Assembly: GCA_009692005.1 (NCBI GenBank)
Contig: SHZZ01000003.1
Span: forward strand, 1 to 64,000
Source of the DNA: Gemmataceae bacterium
Lineage (GTDB): Bacteria > Planctomycetota > Planctomycetia > Gemmatales > Gemmataceae
DNA: 64,000 nt
Direction of reading: 5' to 3'
Under the pieces are notes generated by a model. The model was not told the DNA's origin. It saw nothing but the letters and a program-made list of their open reading frames with translations, and made no database searches. The number at the start of each line of letters is the position of its first letter. Within the stretch, counting starts at the first letter, position 1. Of the stretch, positions 52,699 to 61,793 are shown piece after piece. Made by a program: the position numbers and the translations under genes.

Positions 52699-53790
52699 AT
52701 GATCCAATTCGTTGAAAAATCGAGGCTGGCCAGAAATGTGGCAGGGACCTTGCTGCGGGTTCTAGGTCAAGGCTTGATTTCCCAGGAAAAAGACCCGGTT
52801 TTTCTGCGAGCGCATTTTGAGGGGACCATTTCCCGCCTGGTTCAAAAGCAAAGGAAAACCCGCTTTGGCTCAGCGCATGATTTTGCCCGGGTTCGAAGTT
52901 CGGCGGATTACCAACGGCTGGTACCCACACGGAACGAATCTCAGCTGGAAGATTTTCACGATTTCCTCCACGGCAATACCAGCGATCCCTTAAATCAAAA
53001 ATTCCCCACAGCCACTTTTGCCCCGGATAAACTTACTCGCCAAGATGCCCTCAACCATATTCTGAAATTCCTGGCAGGGAGATTTTCCTGGAATTTACTT
53101 TACTCCCAGTGGGTGATCGCCAGCGACATATATGATCCACGGTTTTCCTGGGCCGACTTTCCCCCATGGTTCAAGTTTTTTTCCCGTTCCCCCGGAGAAA
53201 AGGTCCGGGAAGACTGGTCGGGCATTTGGACTACTTGGGCCAACCTGCAAAGTGACGCTTTGTTCCACCTGGTGGAACAAAGAAAGAAATCCACCGCATC
53301 CAGGCCCGCAGTCATGGTTGTTGAATGCCATGCGGAAAACCTGCCAGAGGCATTGGCTTACCGCCAAAAAATGCTGCCACTGTTCCAGGTAATTCCCGTG
53401 TGGTCTCAAAGGCCCGGACCGGTGGCCTTTCTCGACCCCGAAACCAGTCAATTTCAATTTGTTTTGGCCAAGCAATTGCTTATTGAATTTGCACCGCTCC
53501 ATGGCCCGAACAAAGAGCGGCTGGCCCTTTGTGATTTCCTTCCTGAACAGGACTATGCCGTTATCCTTACCGCGCCAGGTGGATTGTGGGCTTGCGAAAC
53601 CAGCATGACTGCCAGAACCTCAGGCCAAACCCACCGCTTTCACTTGCTTCCACTTTCCATGCGCCATTCCAAGATTAAGCTGCCAAAACCGCTTTCATTT
53701 ACCACTGCCCCCACTCCCTTTCCTCATCATCCACGAACAGCCGACACTCCGGCAAAGCTCGCAGAAACCAGGCGCCATACCGTTTCGTAA
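52699..53790 (+). CDS. GH3-like (auxin-responsive promoter family) protein
   Basis: The 363-residue protein has an N-terminal stretch like bacterial GH3 acyl-adenylate enzymes: VQKQRKTRFGSAHDFARVRSSADYQRLVP. Later parts (AFLDPETSQFQFVLAKQLLIEFAP) are weaker. The nucleotide-binding TSGTTG-type motif was not found and the protein is shorter than GH3 enzymes of 500-plus residues, so it is probably a degenerate or partial family member. Its last 92 bases overlap the DinG-like gene on the other strand. Confidence 0.6.
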   Translation: MIQFVEKSRLARNVAGTLLRVLGQGLISQEKDPVFLRAHFEGTISRLVQKQRKTRFGSAHDFARVRSSADYQRLVPTRNESQLEDFHDFLHGNTSDPLNQKFPTATFAPDKLTRQDALNHILKFLAGRFSWNLLYSQWVIASDIYDPRFSWADFPPWFKFFSRSPGEKVREDWSGIWTTWANLQSDALFHLVEQRKKSTASRPAVMVVECHAENLPEALAYRQKMLPLFQVIPVWSQRPGPVAFLDPETSQFQFVLAKQLLIEFAPLHGPNKERLALCDFLPEQDYAVILTAPGGLWACETSMTARTSGQTHRFHLLPLSMRHSKIKLPKPLSFTTAPTPFPHHPRTADTPAKLAETRRHTVS

Positions 53791-55717
53791 GTAGGCGGGG
53801 ATCCAAGACAACTACCATCCCTTGGTCGTGCGCCGAACGGATCAAACGCCCGAACCCTTGCTTCAACTTCAGCACCGCGTGAGGGACCTGCCAATCGAAG
53901 AATGGATTCCCCCCTCGGGCCTGAATGGCTTCTTGCCTGGCTTCGTTCAAAGGGAGGTCGGGCACGACAAAAGGCAGGCGCGTAATGATGACATTGGAAA
54001 GCGCCTCCCCTTGCACATCCACTCCTTGCCAGAAACTGTCAACCCCCAAGAGGACGGCGTTTCCCGATTGACGAAAGGCATCCAGCATTCGGGTCCGCGA
54101 CACTCCCTGTCCCTGGATCATTAGCGGGAACCCCTTGGCTTCGCACCAGCTTTCCAGGGCCTTTCCCGCCCGTCGCATGACCTGGATATTGGTGAACAAA
54201 ACAAAGGCCCTGCCCTGGCTTTTGTCCAGATAATGTTTGATTTTTTCCAGACAGGCTTCCTCGAAAAGGCCTGGATCGCCGGCCGGGTCGGGGATTTCTC
54301 GAAACAAATGCAGGCGCACTTGCCTGGGAAAATCGAACGGACTCGGCAGGCACAATTCCTCCGCATCCTGGATGCCCAGTTTTTCCTTGATCGAGGCAAA
54401 CCCGGCCTTGCCCCCCACCGATAAAGTGGCGCTGGTCAAAATGACTGGGATTTTTCTTTGGAACAACCTCTCGGCCAGCAGAGGGCCGACCTCCACTGGG
54501 GCGCTGCGCAAATGAAGAATAGGTTTCCTTAACCCGCCGGATTCAATCCAGAAAACATTTCCTGAACCTTCTTGAGCCAGCCAGGCGCGAAGCCTTTTGG
54601 CCAAATCCTCGGCGCGCAATGCCATCGATTCAAACTCAATTTTTTCCTCGTCGGGCAGAGATTCGGCCCCCGCCCCCAGGCGCGACCCAAGCAGCGCCAA
54701 TTCCGTCGACAGAGTTTCCTCGATTTCAATTGGCTGCCTCACACGCAGGGCCAGCGATTGGTTCTGCGGAACTTTTTGCCGCGCCAGCCAGTGCGTTAAT
54801 TGATGGAAAAAAGCATCGGCGGCATCCCGTGTCTTTTGCAATTGCACCCGGGCCGCGGGATATTTGCCCCCGGCTAACAAGCCGCGCTCCTTCCTCCCCA
54901 CATGCAGCAACTTTTCAAATTGGTAATGAATTCCACCCTGGCTCAGGTGTTCTCCAAACTGATCGAAAGCCACTTCCTCGAAAGTGTGGGCTTCATCCAG
55001 GATGACCGCCTGGTAATCAGGCAGGATGGCCGACCCCCGGCCGCGCAACGCCAGGTCGGTGAGGAACAAGGCGTGATTGACCAAAAGGATATCCGCCTGA
55101 TCCACTCCCCTGCGCGCCTTGAAATAAAAGCAGCGGGAAAAATCCTTGCACGAGCGCCCCAGGCAATTGCTCGAATCGCTTTCAACCAGGTTCCACACAT
55201 CAGGATCGGGTTCCCAGTCAAGATCGGACTTGCTTCCGTCCAGCGTGGACAGGCTCCAACGGCCGGTCCGGCTCAATTGCTCGAGAAAATCCGGATCCCC
55301 CAACAGGGTGGGCGCCTTGAATTGGGCCACTTTCAGACGACGCAAGCTGAGATAGTTGCTCCTTCCCTTCACCAGCCTAGCGTGAAAAGGAACAGGGACA
55401 ATTTTCCCCAAAGCGGGAAGGTCCTTGGTAAGAAGTTGTTCCTGCAAGCTAATGGTGTGGGTGGAAATAACAATGGGCTTTTTGATGCCTGAAAGGGCGG
55501 CCAGAACTGCGGGAATCAAGTAGGAAAAACTTTTCCCCACGCCAGTACCGGCTTCGAGCAGAAGTTGACCACTCGAGGATAATTTCTTCCAAACCTCGCG
55601 AGCCATGTCCGCTTGCTGGGCCCGTGGTTCAAAGCCGGGGAAATTTTTGGCCAACAATCCGGATTCACCAAAGAAGTCCGCCAAGGCTGGAAGCGAGGCG
55701 GAACTTTGGATTTTCAT
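53699..55717 (-). CDS. DinG/XPD-type ATP-dependent DNA helicase
   Basis: The 672-residue SF2 helicase has Walker A EAGTGVGKSFSYLIP, DEAH box ILDEAHTFEEVA, and late motifs SATLSVGGKAGF, FVLFTNIQV, LGVDSFWQGVDV and GFGRLIRS. A Cys-rich segment CLGRSCKDFSRC lies where related helicases hold an Fe-S cluster, with three clear cysteines here. It likely resolves R-loops or repairs DNA. It overlaps the convergent GH3-like gene by 92 bases. Confidence 0.93.
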   Translation of the reverse strand: MKIQSSASLPALADFFGESGLLAKNFPGFEPRAQQADMAREVWKKLSSSGQLLLEAGTGVGKSFSYLIPAVLAALSGIKKPIVISTHTISLQEQLLTKDLPALGKIVPVPFHARLVKGRSNYLSLRRLKVAQFKAPTLLGDPDFLEQLSRTGRWSLSTLDGSKSDLDWEPDPDVWNLVESDSSNCLGRSCKDFSRCFYFKARRGVDQADILLVNHALFLTDLALRGRGSAILPDYQAVILDEAHTFEEVAFDQFGEHLSQGGIHYQFEKLLHVGRKERGLLAGGKYPAARVQLQKTRDAADAFFHQLTHWLARQKVPQNQSLALRVRQPIEIEETLSTELALLGSRLGAGAESLPDEEKIEFESMALRAEDLAKRLRAWLAQEGSGNVFWIESGGLRKPILHLRSAPVEVGPLLAERLFQRKIPVILTSATLSVGGKAGFASIKEKLGIQDAEELCLPSPFDFPRQVRLHLFREIPDPAGDPGLFEEACLEKIKHYLDKSQGRAFVLFTNIQVMRRAGKALESWCEAKGFPLMIQGQGVSRTRMLDAFRQSGNAVLLGVDSFWQGVDVQGEALSNVIITRLPFVVPDLPLNEARQEAIQARGGNPFFDWQVPHAVLKLKQGFGRLIRSAHDQGMVVVLDPRLLTKRYGAWFLRALPECRLFVDDEEREWGQW

Positions 55718-55793
55718 TTCATGGATAATGGGCTGATCCTCGAGGGCCGTTTCCCCTTAACCCATTCCCTGGAAATGAAACCCGAACTCCGGG

Positions 55794-57590
55794 TTAACGC
55801 AGGTTCAATCGCATGGGTATCAAGGTCCAAACCGGTTCCTGGCGCAACATCAAGAGCCCGCCAAGCCCCTGGAGTTCCTTCTTTAAAAGGGAAACTCCGG
55901 GAATGGCTTCCAGGTGTTTCAAGCTGGCTTCTGGCCTGGGATCGAGAAGGGCGTCGATGAAACTTTTGCTCTTGGGAAGAAGCAGCAACTCCGGTTCGCT
56001 GACATCGGGCAGCCCGCCTTGCTTGGCGGCATAGGCCAAGGCTTCCTTCATGCCGCCCAATTCATCAATCAGGCCATTTTCCTTGGCTTGCCTTCCGGTC
56101 CAAACTCTGCCCCCTGCCAGGCTTTCAAGGGTTTTGCGGGTCATGGCCTGGCCGGCTTTCTTGCGCCCTTCCAGCGCCTTGGTGAGGAACTGGTCGTAGC
56201 AATCCTCAATCAACCTGGTCATGGCCAGTTTTTCGGACTCGGAAAAACCATGTGAGGTGGAAAAGAGGTTGGCATTTGCGCCACGCGTGATCACCTCGGT
56301 TTTGACGCCCAGTTTGCCATAGGTGCCGCCGAGATTGATTTTCCCACCAAAGACCCCAATGCTGCCTGTCAGGGTGCCTGGGTCGGCGAAAATGCGGCTG
56401 GCGGCCATGGCGATATAATATCCCCCGCTTGCCGCCACATCCGACATGGATGCAATGATCGGTTTCTTGCAACGCTTCAACTCGGCCCAAATCAAGTCGC
56501 TGGCCAGCGCCGACCCGCCTGGGCTATCGATCCGCAGAACGATGGCCTTTACGGTTTTGTCGTTTTCGGCCTGGCGAATGGCCTGAATCATGCTGGTGGA
56601 GCCGACGGCTTCATCGCCAAGGAAATCCATGCCCCCGCTGCCGGTGGTGATTACGCCGGAGGCATAAACGACCGCGACCTTTGGTTTGTTGTTGGAAGCC
56701 GCCGTTTTGGGCCCAGCGAGCAACTTTAACAAGGCAAAGGGGTTTGAAAGGTCGATTTCCTCGGCTTTGGATTTGCCATAGTTTTTCAGCAGGGCCAGGG
56801 ATTCCGTGTTGAGTTCCTTTTTAAACGCTTCAATGAAGCCGGGATAATATTCCACCTGGTCCACCAGGCCAAGTTTCAGAGCATCCTTGGCGGTGTATGG
56901 CCCCTTGTCGATCAGGGCGCGAACTTTGTCGGCGGTCCATTGCGGTTTGCCTCGACCCGCAAGAATTCGTTTCACAATCGAATAATCAAAATAATCATCC
57001 AGCATTGACTCCATTTGTTTGCGGCTGCTTTCGCTCATGGAGGTGCGGGTGTAGGGTTCGACAGCGGATTTGAAATCACCCATTTTCAGAAACTCGGCCG
57101 AGGCCCCGACCAAATCCAGCAGTTCCTTGTAAAAGGTCACTTCCGCCCGCATCCCGGTCAACATCAGCCAGCCCGACTCAGGCACGAAAATCCGGTCGCA
57201 AGAAAGGCCCAAAAGGTAGTCCTTCATTTCACCCGATTGCAAGTAGCAGAAAACCTTTTTCCCTGACTTGCGAAAATCCTGAACAGCAGCGGTCAGCTCA
57301 TCCAGCTTGCCCCAGCCAACCCCGAGGTCCTGGATTTCCAGAATTAGCCCGGCAATTTCAGGATCTTTGGCGGCTTTTTTCAAACGGTCTAAACGGGATT
57401 TCAGCGTTTCCTGCATCGAAGACAGAAAGGGATCGGACGAACCGGCGGATTCGCTTAGAGAACCGCTGAACTTCAGGTGAGCTACCTGCGGTGGCTTCTT
57501 TTTTTCCTCGGCCTTTTTATCTTGGGCCCAGGCTGAATTGGAAAGTAAAGCTACCCCGATGAAAAACGAGGCCAAGTACCTGATATTCAT
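55794..57590 (-). CDS. sppA: Signal peptide peptidase SppA, long form
   Basis: The 598-residue serine protease has a signal/anchor segment (YLASFFIGVALLSNSAWA) and two S49 domains, as in the 67-kDa E. coli type. The N-terminal domain supplies the general-base Lys in GDFKSAVEPYTRTSMSE, and the C-terminal domain the nucleophilic Ser in DVAASGGYYIAMAA, preceded by LRIDSPGGSALAS. It degrades cleaved signal peptides at the membrane. Length is complete. Confidence 0.95.
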   Translation of the reverse strand: MNIRYLASFFIGVALLSNSAWAQDKKAEEKKKPPQVAHLKFSGSLSESAGSSDPFLSSMQETLKSRLDRLKKAAKDPEIAGLILEIQDLGVGWGKLDELTAAVQDFRKSGKKVFCYLQSGEMKDYLLGLSCDRIFVPESGWLMLTGMRAEVTFYKELLDLVGASAEFLKMGDFKSAVEPYTRTSMSESSRKQMESMLDDYFDYSIVKRILAGRGKPQWTADKVRALIDKGPYTAKDALKLGLVDQVEYYPGFIEAFKKELNTESLALLKNYGKSKAEEIDLSNPFALLKLLAGPKTAASNNKPKVAVVYASGVITTGSGGMDFLGDEAVGSTSMIQAIRQAENDKTVKAIVLRIDSPGGSALASDLIWAELKRCKKPIIASMSDVAASGGYYIAMAASRIFADPGTLTGSIGVFGGKINLGGTYGKLGVKTEVITRGANANLFSTSHGFSESEKLAMTRLIEDCYDQFLTKALEGRKKAGQAMTRKTLESLAGGRVWTGRQAKENGLIDELGGMKEALAYAAKQGGLPDVSEPELLLLPKSKSFIDALLDPRPEASLKHLEAIPGVSLLKKELQGLGGLLMLRQEPVWTLIPMRLNLR

Positions 57591-57949
57591 AAATTCCCCT
57601 TTCCTGAAAAATGTGCTGATATTCTAATAAGGGCGGCCTGGGAAATCCAAGGCGAAAACCGGCGCCTACACCATTTTCCAGGATTTTATCGATTGGACAC
57701 CTTCGGCGAGCAACTTTTCCAGGTAGTGAACAGAATAACCCGGATTGGACACAACCCTTACAGGGAAACAACATGCGGCAAGGAATAACAACGCCACCCA
57801 ATGCTTTCAGCAAGTTAACAGTTATCGATGATAAGGCGAAATTTGAATTGGGAAAGAAACAGCCGACTAACCCAGGGCGCGCGCCAGATATGCCGCGCGG
57901 GGCCCCTGGACCGTTACCGCTGGCCTTTCAACCAGGGGTTAAACGAGCC
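57591..57949. other. 359-base divergent spacer between sppA and the DUF11-type gene
   Basis: The frame of the plus-strand gene is open back to 57773, but the residues before 57950 lack a signal peptide and look non-coding. No clear promoter boxes, repeats or RNA genes were recognised. Divergent promoters for both genes presumably lie here. Confidence 0.4.
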
Positions 57950-59506
57950 ATGGCCTTGCTCGCGCTCTTTTTGCCCTGGTTGATTTTAGCTCCCGTTCAC
58001 TCGCAGCCGGAGCCTCCTTTGGCCGGAAGCGCACCAATGCCCCCCAGGGTAAGCGAAGAAGGTTCCTTGAAAGCAGGCGGGGCAAGGGAAAACACCACTG
58101 GCAATCCGGCCGATCCGCCAGCGCCCTTTGTTACCGTGCGGGTGCGCGTTTCTTCTCAAGCCAGCGTCAACGAGGAATTGGAATACCGAATTCTTGTGGA
58201 GAACCATTCTCCCGCCCCGGCGCACCAGGTTCGCGTGAGAAACACTATGCCCACAAACGCGAAATTTCTGCGCTCCACTCCCCCAGCGGAAAATCAGACT
58301 TCGGAACTTCTTTGGAAATTGGGCACCTTGGATGGGGGCGCGGCCAAGGAAATCCGCATGACGGTTCTCGTCTTGGGAACCGGCGAAGTCGAAACCTGCT
58401 CCCGGGTGCAGTATGAACATGGGCAAACGGTCAAGACGCAAGTAGCGGCGCCATTGAAGATGCGCCTGACGGCCCCGCAATCCGCCATGCTTTACGACAC
58501 CTTGACTTTTCAAACCGACCTGGCCAACTCCACCGGCGCGGAGGTCAACGGGGTGAGTTTGTCTCACCAACTACCGGAGGGAATTGAATTCCTGACCAGC
58601 AAACCAAGCACCACCGGGGACAACCCCATCACCTGGAATTCACTTTCCATTCCCGCAGGGCAGTCCAAGCGATTGGAATTTCAAGCCTCGGCCAAAAGGT
58701 CTGGGGAATTCACCATCCGCTCTACCTTGAAAGGTCCCACAGGTGTCTTGCAGGAAAGCGAGAGCAAGATTCAAATTGGAGATATCAAGCTTGGCCTGAC
58801 CGTTTCCGGGCCGCAAAAAAGGGGCGTCAACCGGCCAACTCCTTACCTCATCACCGTATTCAATAACGGGTCGCAAACTGCCAGGGGGGTTCGGGTCACC
58901 ACGCGTTTGGACCCATCAATCCAGGTTGTGTCCGCGAGCCAAGGCGGCCGGGTGGAAAAAGGAGACCTGACCTGGAACATCAGCCAGCTTTCACCGGGCC
59001 AGAAAATGATTCTTCAAGGGACGATGCAGGCCACCCTGGCAGGAACCTGGAAGAACCGGGTGGAGATGATCGCCGACAGGGTTAAGCAAGGCGTGCAGGC
59101 AGAAACCGCAACCCAGTTTGAAAGCCAAAACGGCTTAGTAATGGAAATCGATGCCAGCGCGGACACCGTGGAGCCCGGTGGCCAGACCAGCATGACTGTC
59201 CGTCTGGTCAATCAGGGAAAGGACGCGTTGCCCAAAGTTGCCTTGATCTTCACTCCGCCTGAAGAAATTGAAACCCTCAACGCGCTGGGGCCAACTCAGG
59301 GAACCAAGCAAGGAACGCAAACGGTTTTTGCCCCCGTAGAAACCTTGGAGCCAGGAAAAGAAGCCTCATTCACATTGACGCTAAAGGGTATCAAGGCGGG
59401 TGGCGGGCGAGGATCCGTGGAATGGAAAACGGAAAATAATCTGTCAGGAAAAGAAGAGTTCTCGCTTCCCGTCCTGGCCAATTCCGCAGCCCCGCCCCTT
59501 CCTTGA
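57950..59506 (+). CDS. Secreted DUF11-type repeat protein
   Basis: From ATG 57950 (AGGGG upstream) the protein is 518 residues with a signal peptide (ALLALFLPWLILAPVHSQ). It consists of about four immunoglobulin-like units with the DUF11/CARDB pattern, for example LEYRILVENHSPAPAHQVRVRNTMP, LTFQTDLANSTGAEVNGVSLSHQLP, YLITVFNNGSQTARGVRVTTRL and TSMTVRLVNQGKDALPKVALIF. Such proteins sit in the cell envelope or are secreted. No anchor or LPXTG-like end is seen. Confidence 0.85.
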   Translation: MALLALFLPWLILAPVHSQPEPPLAGSAPMPPRVSEEGSLKAGGARENTTGNPADPPAPFVTVRVRVSSQASVNEELEYRILVENHSPAPAHQVRVRNTMPTNAKFLRSTPPAENQTSELLWKLGTLDGGAAKEIRMTVLVLGTGEVETCSRVQYEHGQTVKTQVAAPLKMRLTAPQSAMLYDTLTFQTDLANSTGAEVNGVSLSHQLPEGIEFLTSKPSTTGDNPITWNSLSIPAGQSKRLEFQASAKRSGEFTIRSTLKGPTGVLQESESKIQIGDIKLGLTVSGPQKRGVNRPTPYLITVFNNGSQTARGVRVTTRLDPSIQVVSASQGGRVEKGDLTWNISQLSPGQKMILQGTMQATLAGTWKNRVEMIADRVKQGVQAETATQFESQNGLVMEIDASADTVEPGGQTSMTVRLVNQGKDALPKVALIFTPPEEIETLNALGPTQGTKQGTQTVFAPVETLEPGKEASFTLTLKGIKAGGGRGSVEWKTENNLSGKEEFSLPVLANSAAPPLP

Positions 59507-59535
59507 GCCTGGATTCAATAAAAACCGCCCCGATT

Positions 59536-61701
59536 TCATGGCAACAAGTGATTGCGCAACAGTCTTGGACCGCGCTCTTTTAAGAGTTCCTCAAGGATCT
59601 GCTGGTCGGTTTTCCCCTTGGCAATCAGAGCTGCGACTTCCTCGCGGGTACGCTTGGCCAGTCCACAGGGCGACGGGCCGGAATGCTGGCAGGCGCCAAG
59701 GGTAAAAGGTTGTCCCGCGCAACCATCATGCATTCCGCAAGTGCAGTAGGTTCCCGACAGAATCCACTCCAGCCGTTCTTCCGGCCTGGCGGACTTGCCC
59801 AGGCCCGGGGTTAATGATTCAACGCCAATGGGTAGTGGTTTTTTCAGCCGAAGAGAAATCCGCCGACCCGCCACCAGGGACGGGAAATCCGCGAGATCCA
59901 GGCTTAGAAGCACCTGGGTCCGTTCCCGCCAGGGCCGTATTCCCTGAACGGTTGCCGTGATTGGCTGGCCCGCGTGCAGGATGACCTTTTCCCCTGTTTC
60001 CAAAGTCCGGGCCCAGAACATCGATTCGTGATCCAGCATGATTTCAACCTCGTGTTCCTTGGTGCGGGAAAACACCAAGGAACCCGGCAATCCTTCCTCT
60101 ACCCAGCAATTCCGCAAAAAAGATTTTTGCAAGGCCCGGCGTTTCTCGAAGGCAACACCGTCGAGAATGAGGCGGGCCCCTTCCCCAGTGGATTGCAAAT
60201 GCACCTGGACGCCTGGCAACTTGCTGAAGTCAACTTTCGAATCACCCAAATAGAATTCGGCATTCCGCAAGCGAACCGCCCGCTCAGTTGCTTTACCCCC
60301 GCGTTTGCTTTCCAAGGTCGCAGTTCCCTGATCCGGGTTCACCGTTTTGACTTTGACGGACCCGTAGAGGTCCTGTTCACTCAGTTCATCAGCAAGAAAA
60401 GTGATCGCGACATTTTGCTTGGCAACATTCCTGTCGAACCAAACCCAGACCCGGTCGCCCGGGGAAAATTGTTCTAGCCGGCCCCACCAACCGTCGATGC
60501 GGATCTCGGCATCCAGGCTCAAGGGCCATACTTTCGCCTCCGCATCCCCTTCCAGTTGCAAAGTGACTCGACGCCGTGCAGGATCGGCATCTTTCAGAAT
60601 GGCAAACTGCCTGGCAGCGACATTGAGATTGCCAAGCGGACCGGCAGTAGCCTGGTTTTTCCCTGCCATCGGTTTGTAATCTCGTTTTGCCCCTTCCTGA
60701 CCGAAGATGGAAGTTTCCGGGTGTTCCGCCGACCAGGCAAACCACTTGACCTGGACGCTATCCATCCAAGCCAACCTCGGCCCTCCCTCCGCGGGGCGGC
60801 CGGTAATATCCCAATGCAAACCGGTTCTTTGATCAACGAAAGGCGCTCCTTCCAATTTTTTGTCTACACGAAAGATCCATCCCGCATCCCCCTGCAAGCC
60901 GGAGGTCCCCCACGGTTGGCGATAAGCGGCCGCGGTGCGAGTCGCCCCATCCCACAAAATGACTCGCGCCTGGCCATTGGCTGTGTCGTGAATGACACCG
61001 CCCTTTTCCAAAACATCAATCGGGTAAGCGCGAGCTTGTTTCCCATCCCAAACGCCCAAGACCAAGGTCTCAGCAGGCAGCCTTCCATCGGCGGGCCCAC
61101 GGCTTTTCTTGGAATCTTCATCCACTTTCGCGGGCAATTCCACTGGCTGAAACTTGTCGTACAGGGTAAAGGCAACCGCAAGCGGGTAATGTTTTTGCCA
61201 ATAACCCCAGGTGCTAACCAAAGTCGGCCGGGGTTCCAGCCGATGGCCCTTTTTGGGGCCGGAGAAAGCCAAGCCCGACAAGCAAGAATACAGCGAGCCA
61301 TCCTTGACGCTCTTCATAACCATGACGCCGTTACGCCAGCCATGGAAACGGAAAGGGCCGTCCTCCAGGGCAAAGCCACGGGCAAAGCCGGCATCCGGGT
61401 CGTAAACAAACTGGCCCCATGTGTCATCCAGAACCCGGTAAGGGTTGAGGAAAAAACGCAAGGGAATGACCCCATCGTTGATGTAACCGTCTGTGGCAAC
61501 CTGCATCCAGGCAAGCACGGGGTCGTTGGGCTTCAAATCAGCCTTGCGGCGGTTCCCTTCAACCTGACAGTGCGAACAATGGGGATGAACCAAAGTTTTG
61601 AAAGCCTCGGGCTTGGTGATCAAGATAGGTTCCTTGACCGGCTCAGCTCCCCAAGTCAGGCTGACTGCAAAAAACAGGGACAAGACCAATAGGCGCCGCA
61701 T
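59536..61701 (-). CDS. DUF3179 protein with CcmH-like C-terminus
   Basis: From ATG 61701 the protein is 721 residues with a signal peptide (RLLVLSLFFAVSLTWGAEP). The N-terminal half fits DUF3179: VLGVWDGKQARAYPIDVLEKGGVIHDTANGQ, AVVLWD-type IDs in ARVILWDGATRTAAAYRQ, and HWDITGRPAEG. It also has CSHCQVEGN, a possible haem or metal CxxC near the start. The last 70 residues (CTCGMHDGC, TLGACQHSGPSPCGL, LIAKGKTDQQILEELLKERG) resemble the CcmH/thiol-reductase hairpin of cytochrome-c maturation. Function is unknown; exported. Confidence 0.85.
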   Translation of the reverse strand: MRRLLVLSLFFAVSLTWGAEPVKEPILITKPEAFKTLVHPHCSHCQVEGNRRKADLKPNDPVLAWMQVATDGYINDGVIPLRFFLNPYRVLDDTWGQFVYDPDAGFARGFALEDGPFRFHGWRNGVMVMKSVKDGSLYSCLSGLAFSGPKKGHRLEPRPTLVSTWGYWQKHYPLAVAFTLYDKFQPVELPAKVDEDSKKSRGPADGRLPAETLVLGVWDGKQARAYPIDVLEKGGVIHDTANGQARVILWDGATRTAAAYRQPWGTSGLQGDAGWIFRVDKKLEGAPFVDQRTGLHWDITGRPAEGGPRLAWMDSVQVKWFAWSAEHPETSIFGQEGAKRDYKPMAGKNQATAGPLGNLNVAARQFAILKDADPARRRVTLQLEGDAEAKVWPLSLDAEIRIDGWWGRLEQFSPGDRVWVWFDRNVAKQNVAITFLADELSEQDLYGSVKVKTVNPDQGTATLESKRGGKATERAVRLRNAEFYLGDSKVDFSKLPGVQVHLQSTGEGARLILDGVAFEKRRALQKSFLRNCWVEEGLPGSLVFSRTKEHEVEIMLDHESMFWARTLETGEKVILHAGQPITATVQGIRPWRERTQVLLSLDLADFPSLVAGRRISLRLKKPLPIGVESLTPGLGKSARPEERLEWILSGTYCTCGMHDGCAGQPFTLGACQHSGPSPCGLAKRTREEVAALIAKGKTDQQILEELLKERGPRLLRNHLLP

Positions 61702-61762
61702 TGGCTTTCCTCCTAAAAAGGACATGACCCATGGATGGAATATCATTTCTCCCCCCACTGGA

Positions 61763-61793
61763 TATCAAGCTTGTCGATTCTATCTATCAAGCT
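61763..61793. promoter_or_regulatory. Direct repeat in the DUF3179 upstream region
   Basis: TATCAAGCT occurs at 61763-61771 and again at 61785-61793, starts 22 bases apart, about two helical turns. The second copy is inside the palindrome TATCTA/TAGATA (61781-61786, 61793-61798), which straddles the stop of the upstream Nif3-family gene. The pair is 62-92 bases before ATG 61701, a suitable place for a regulator. Confidence 0.3.
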
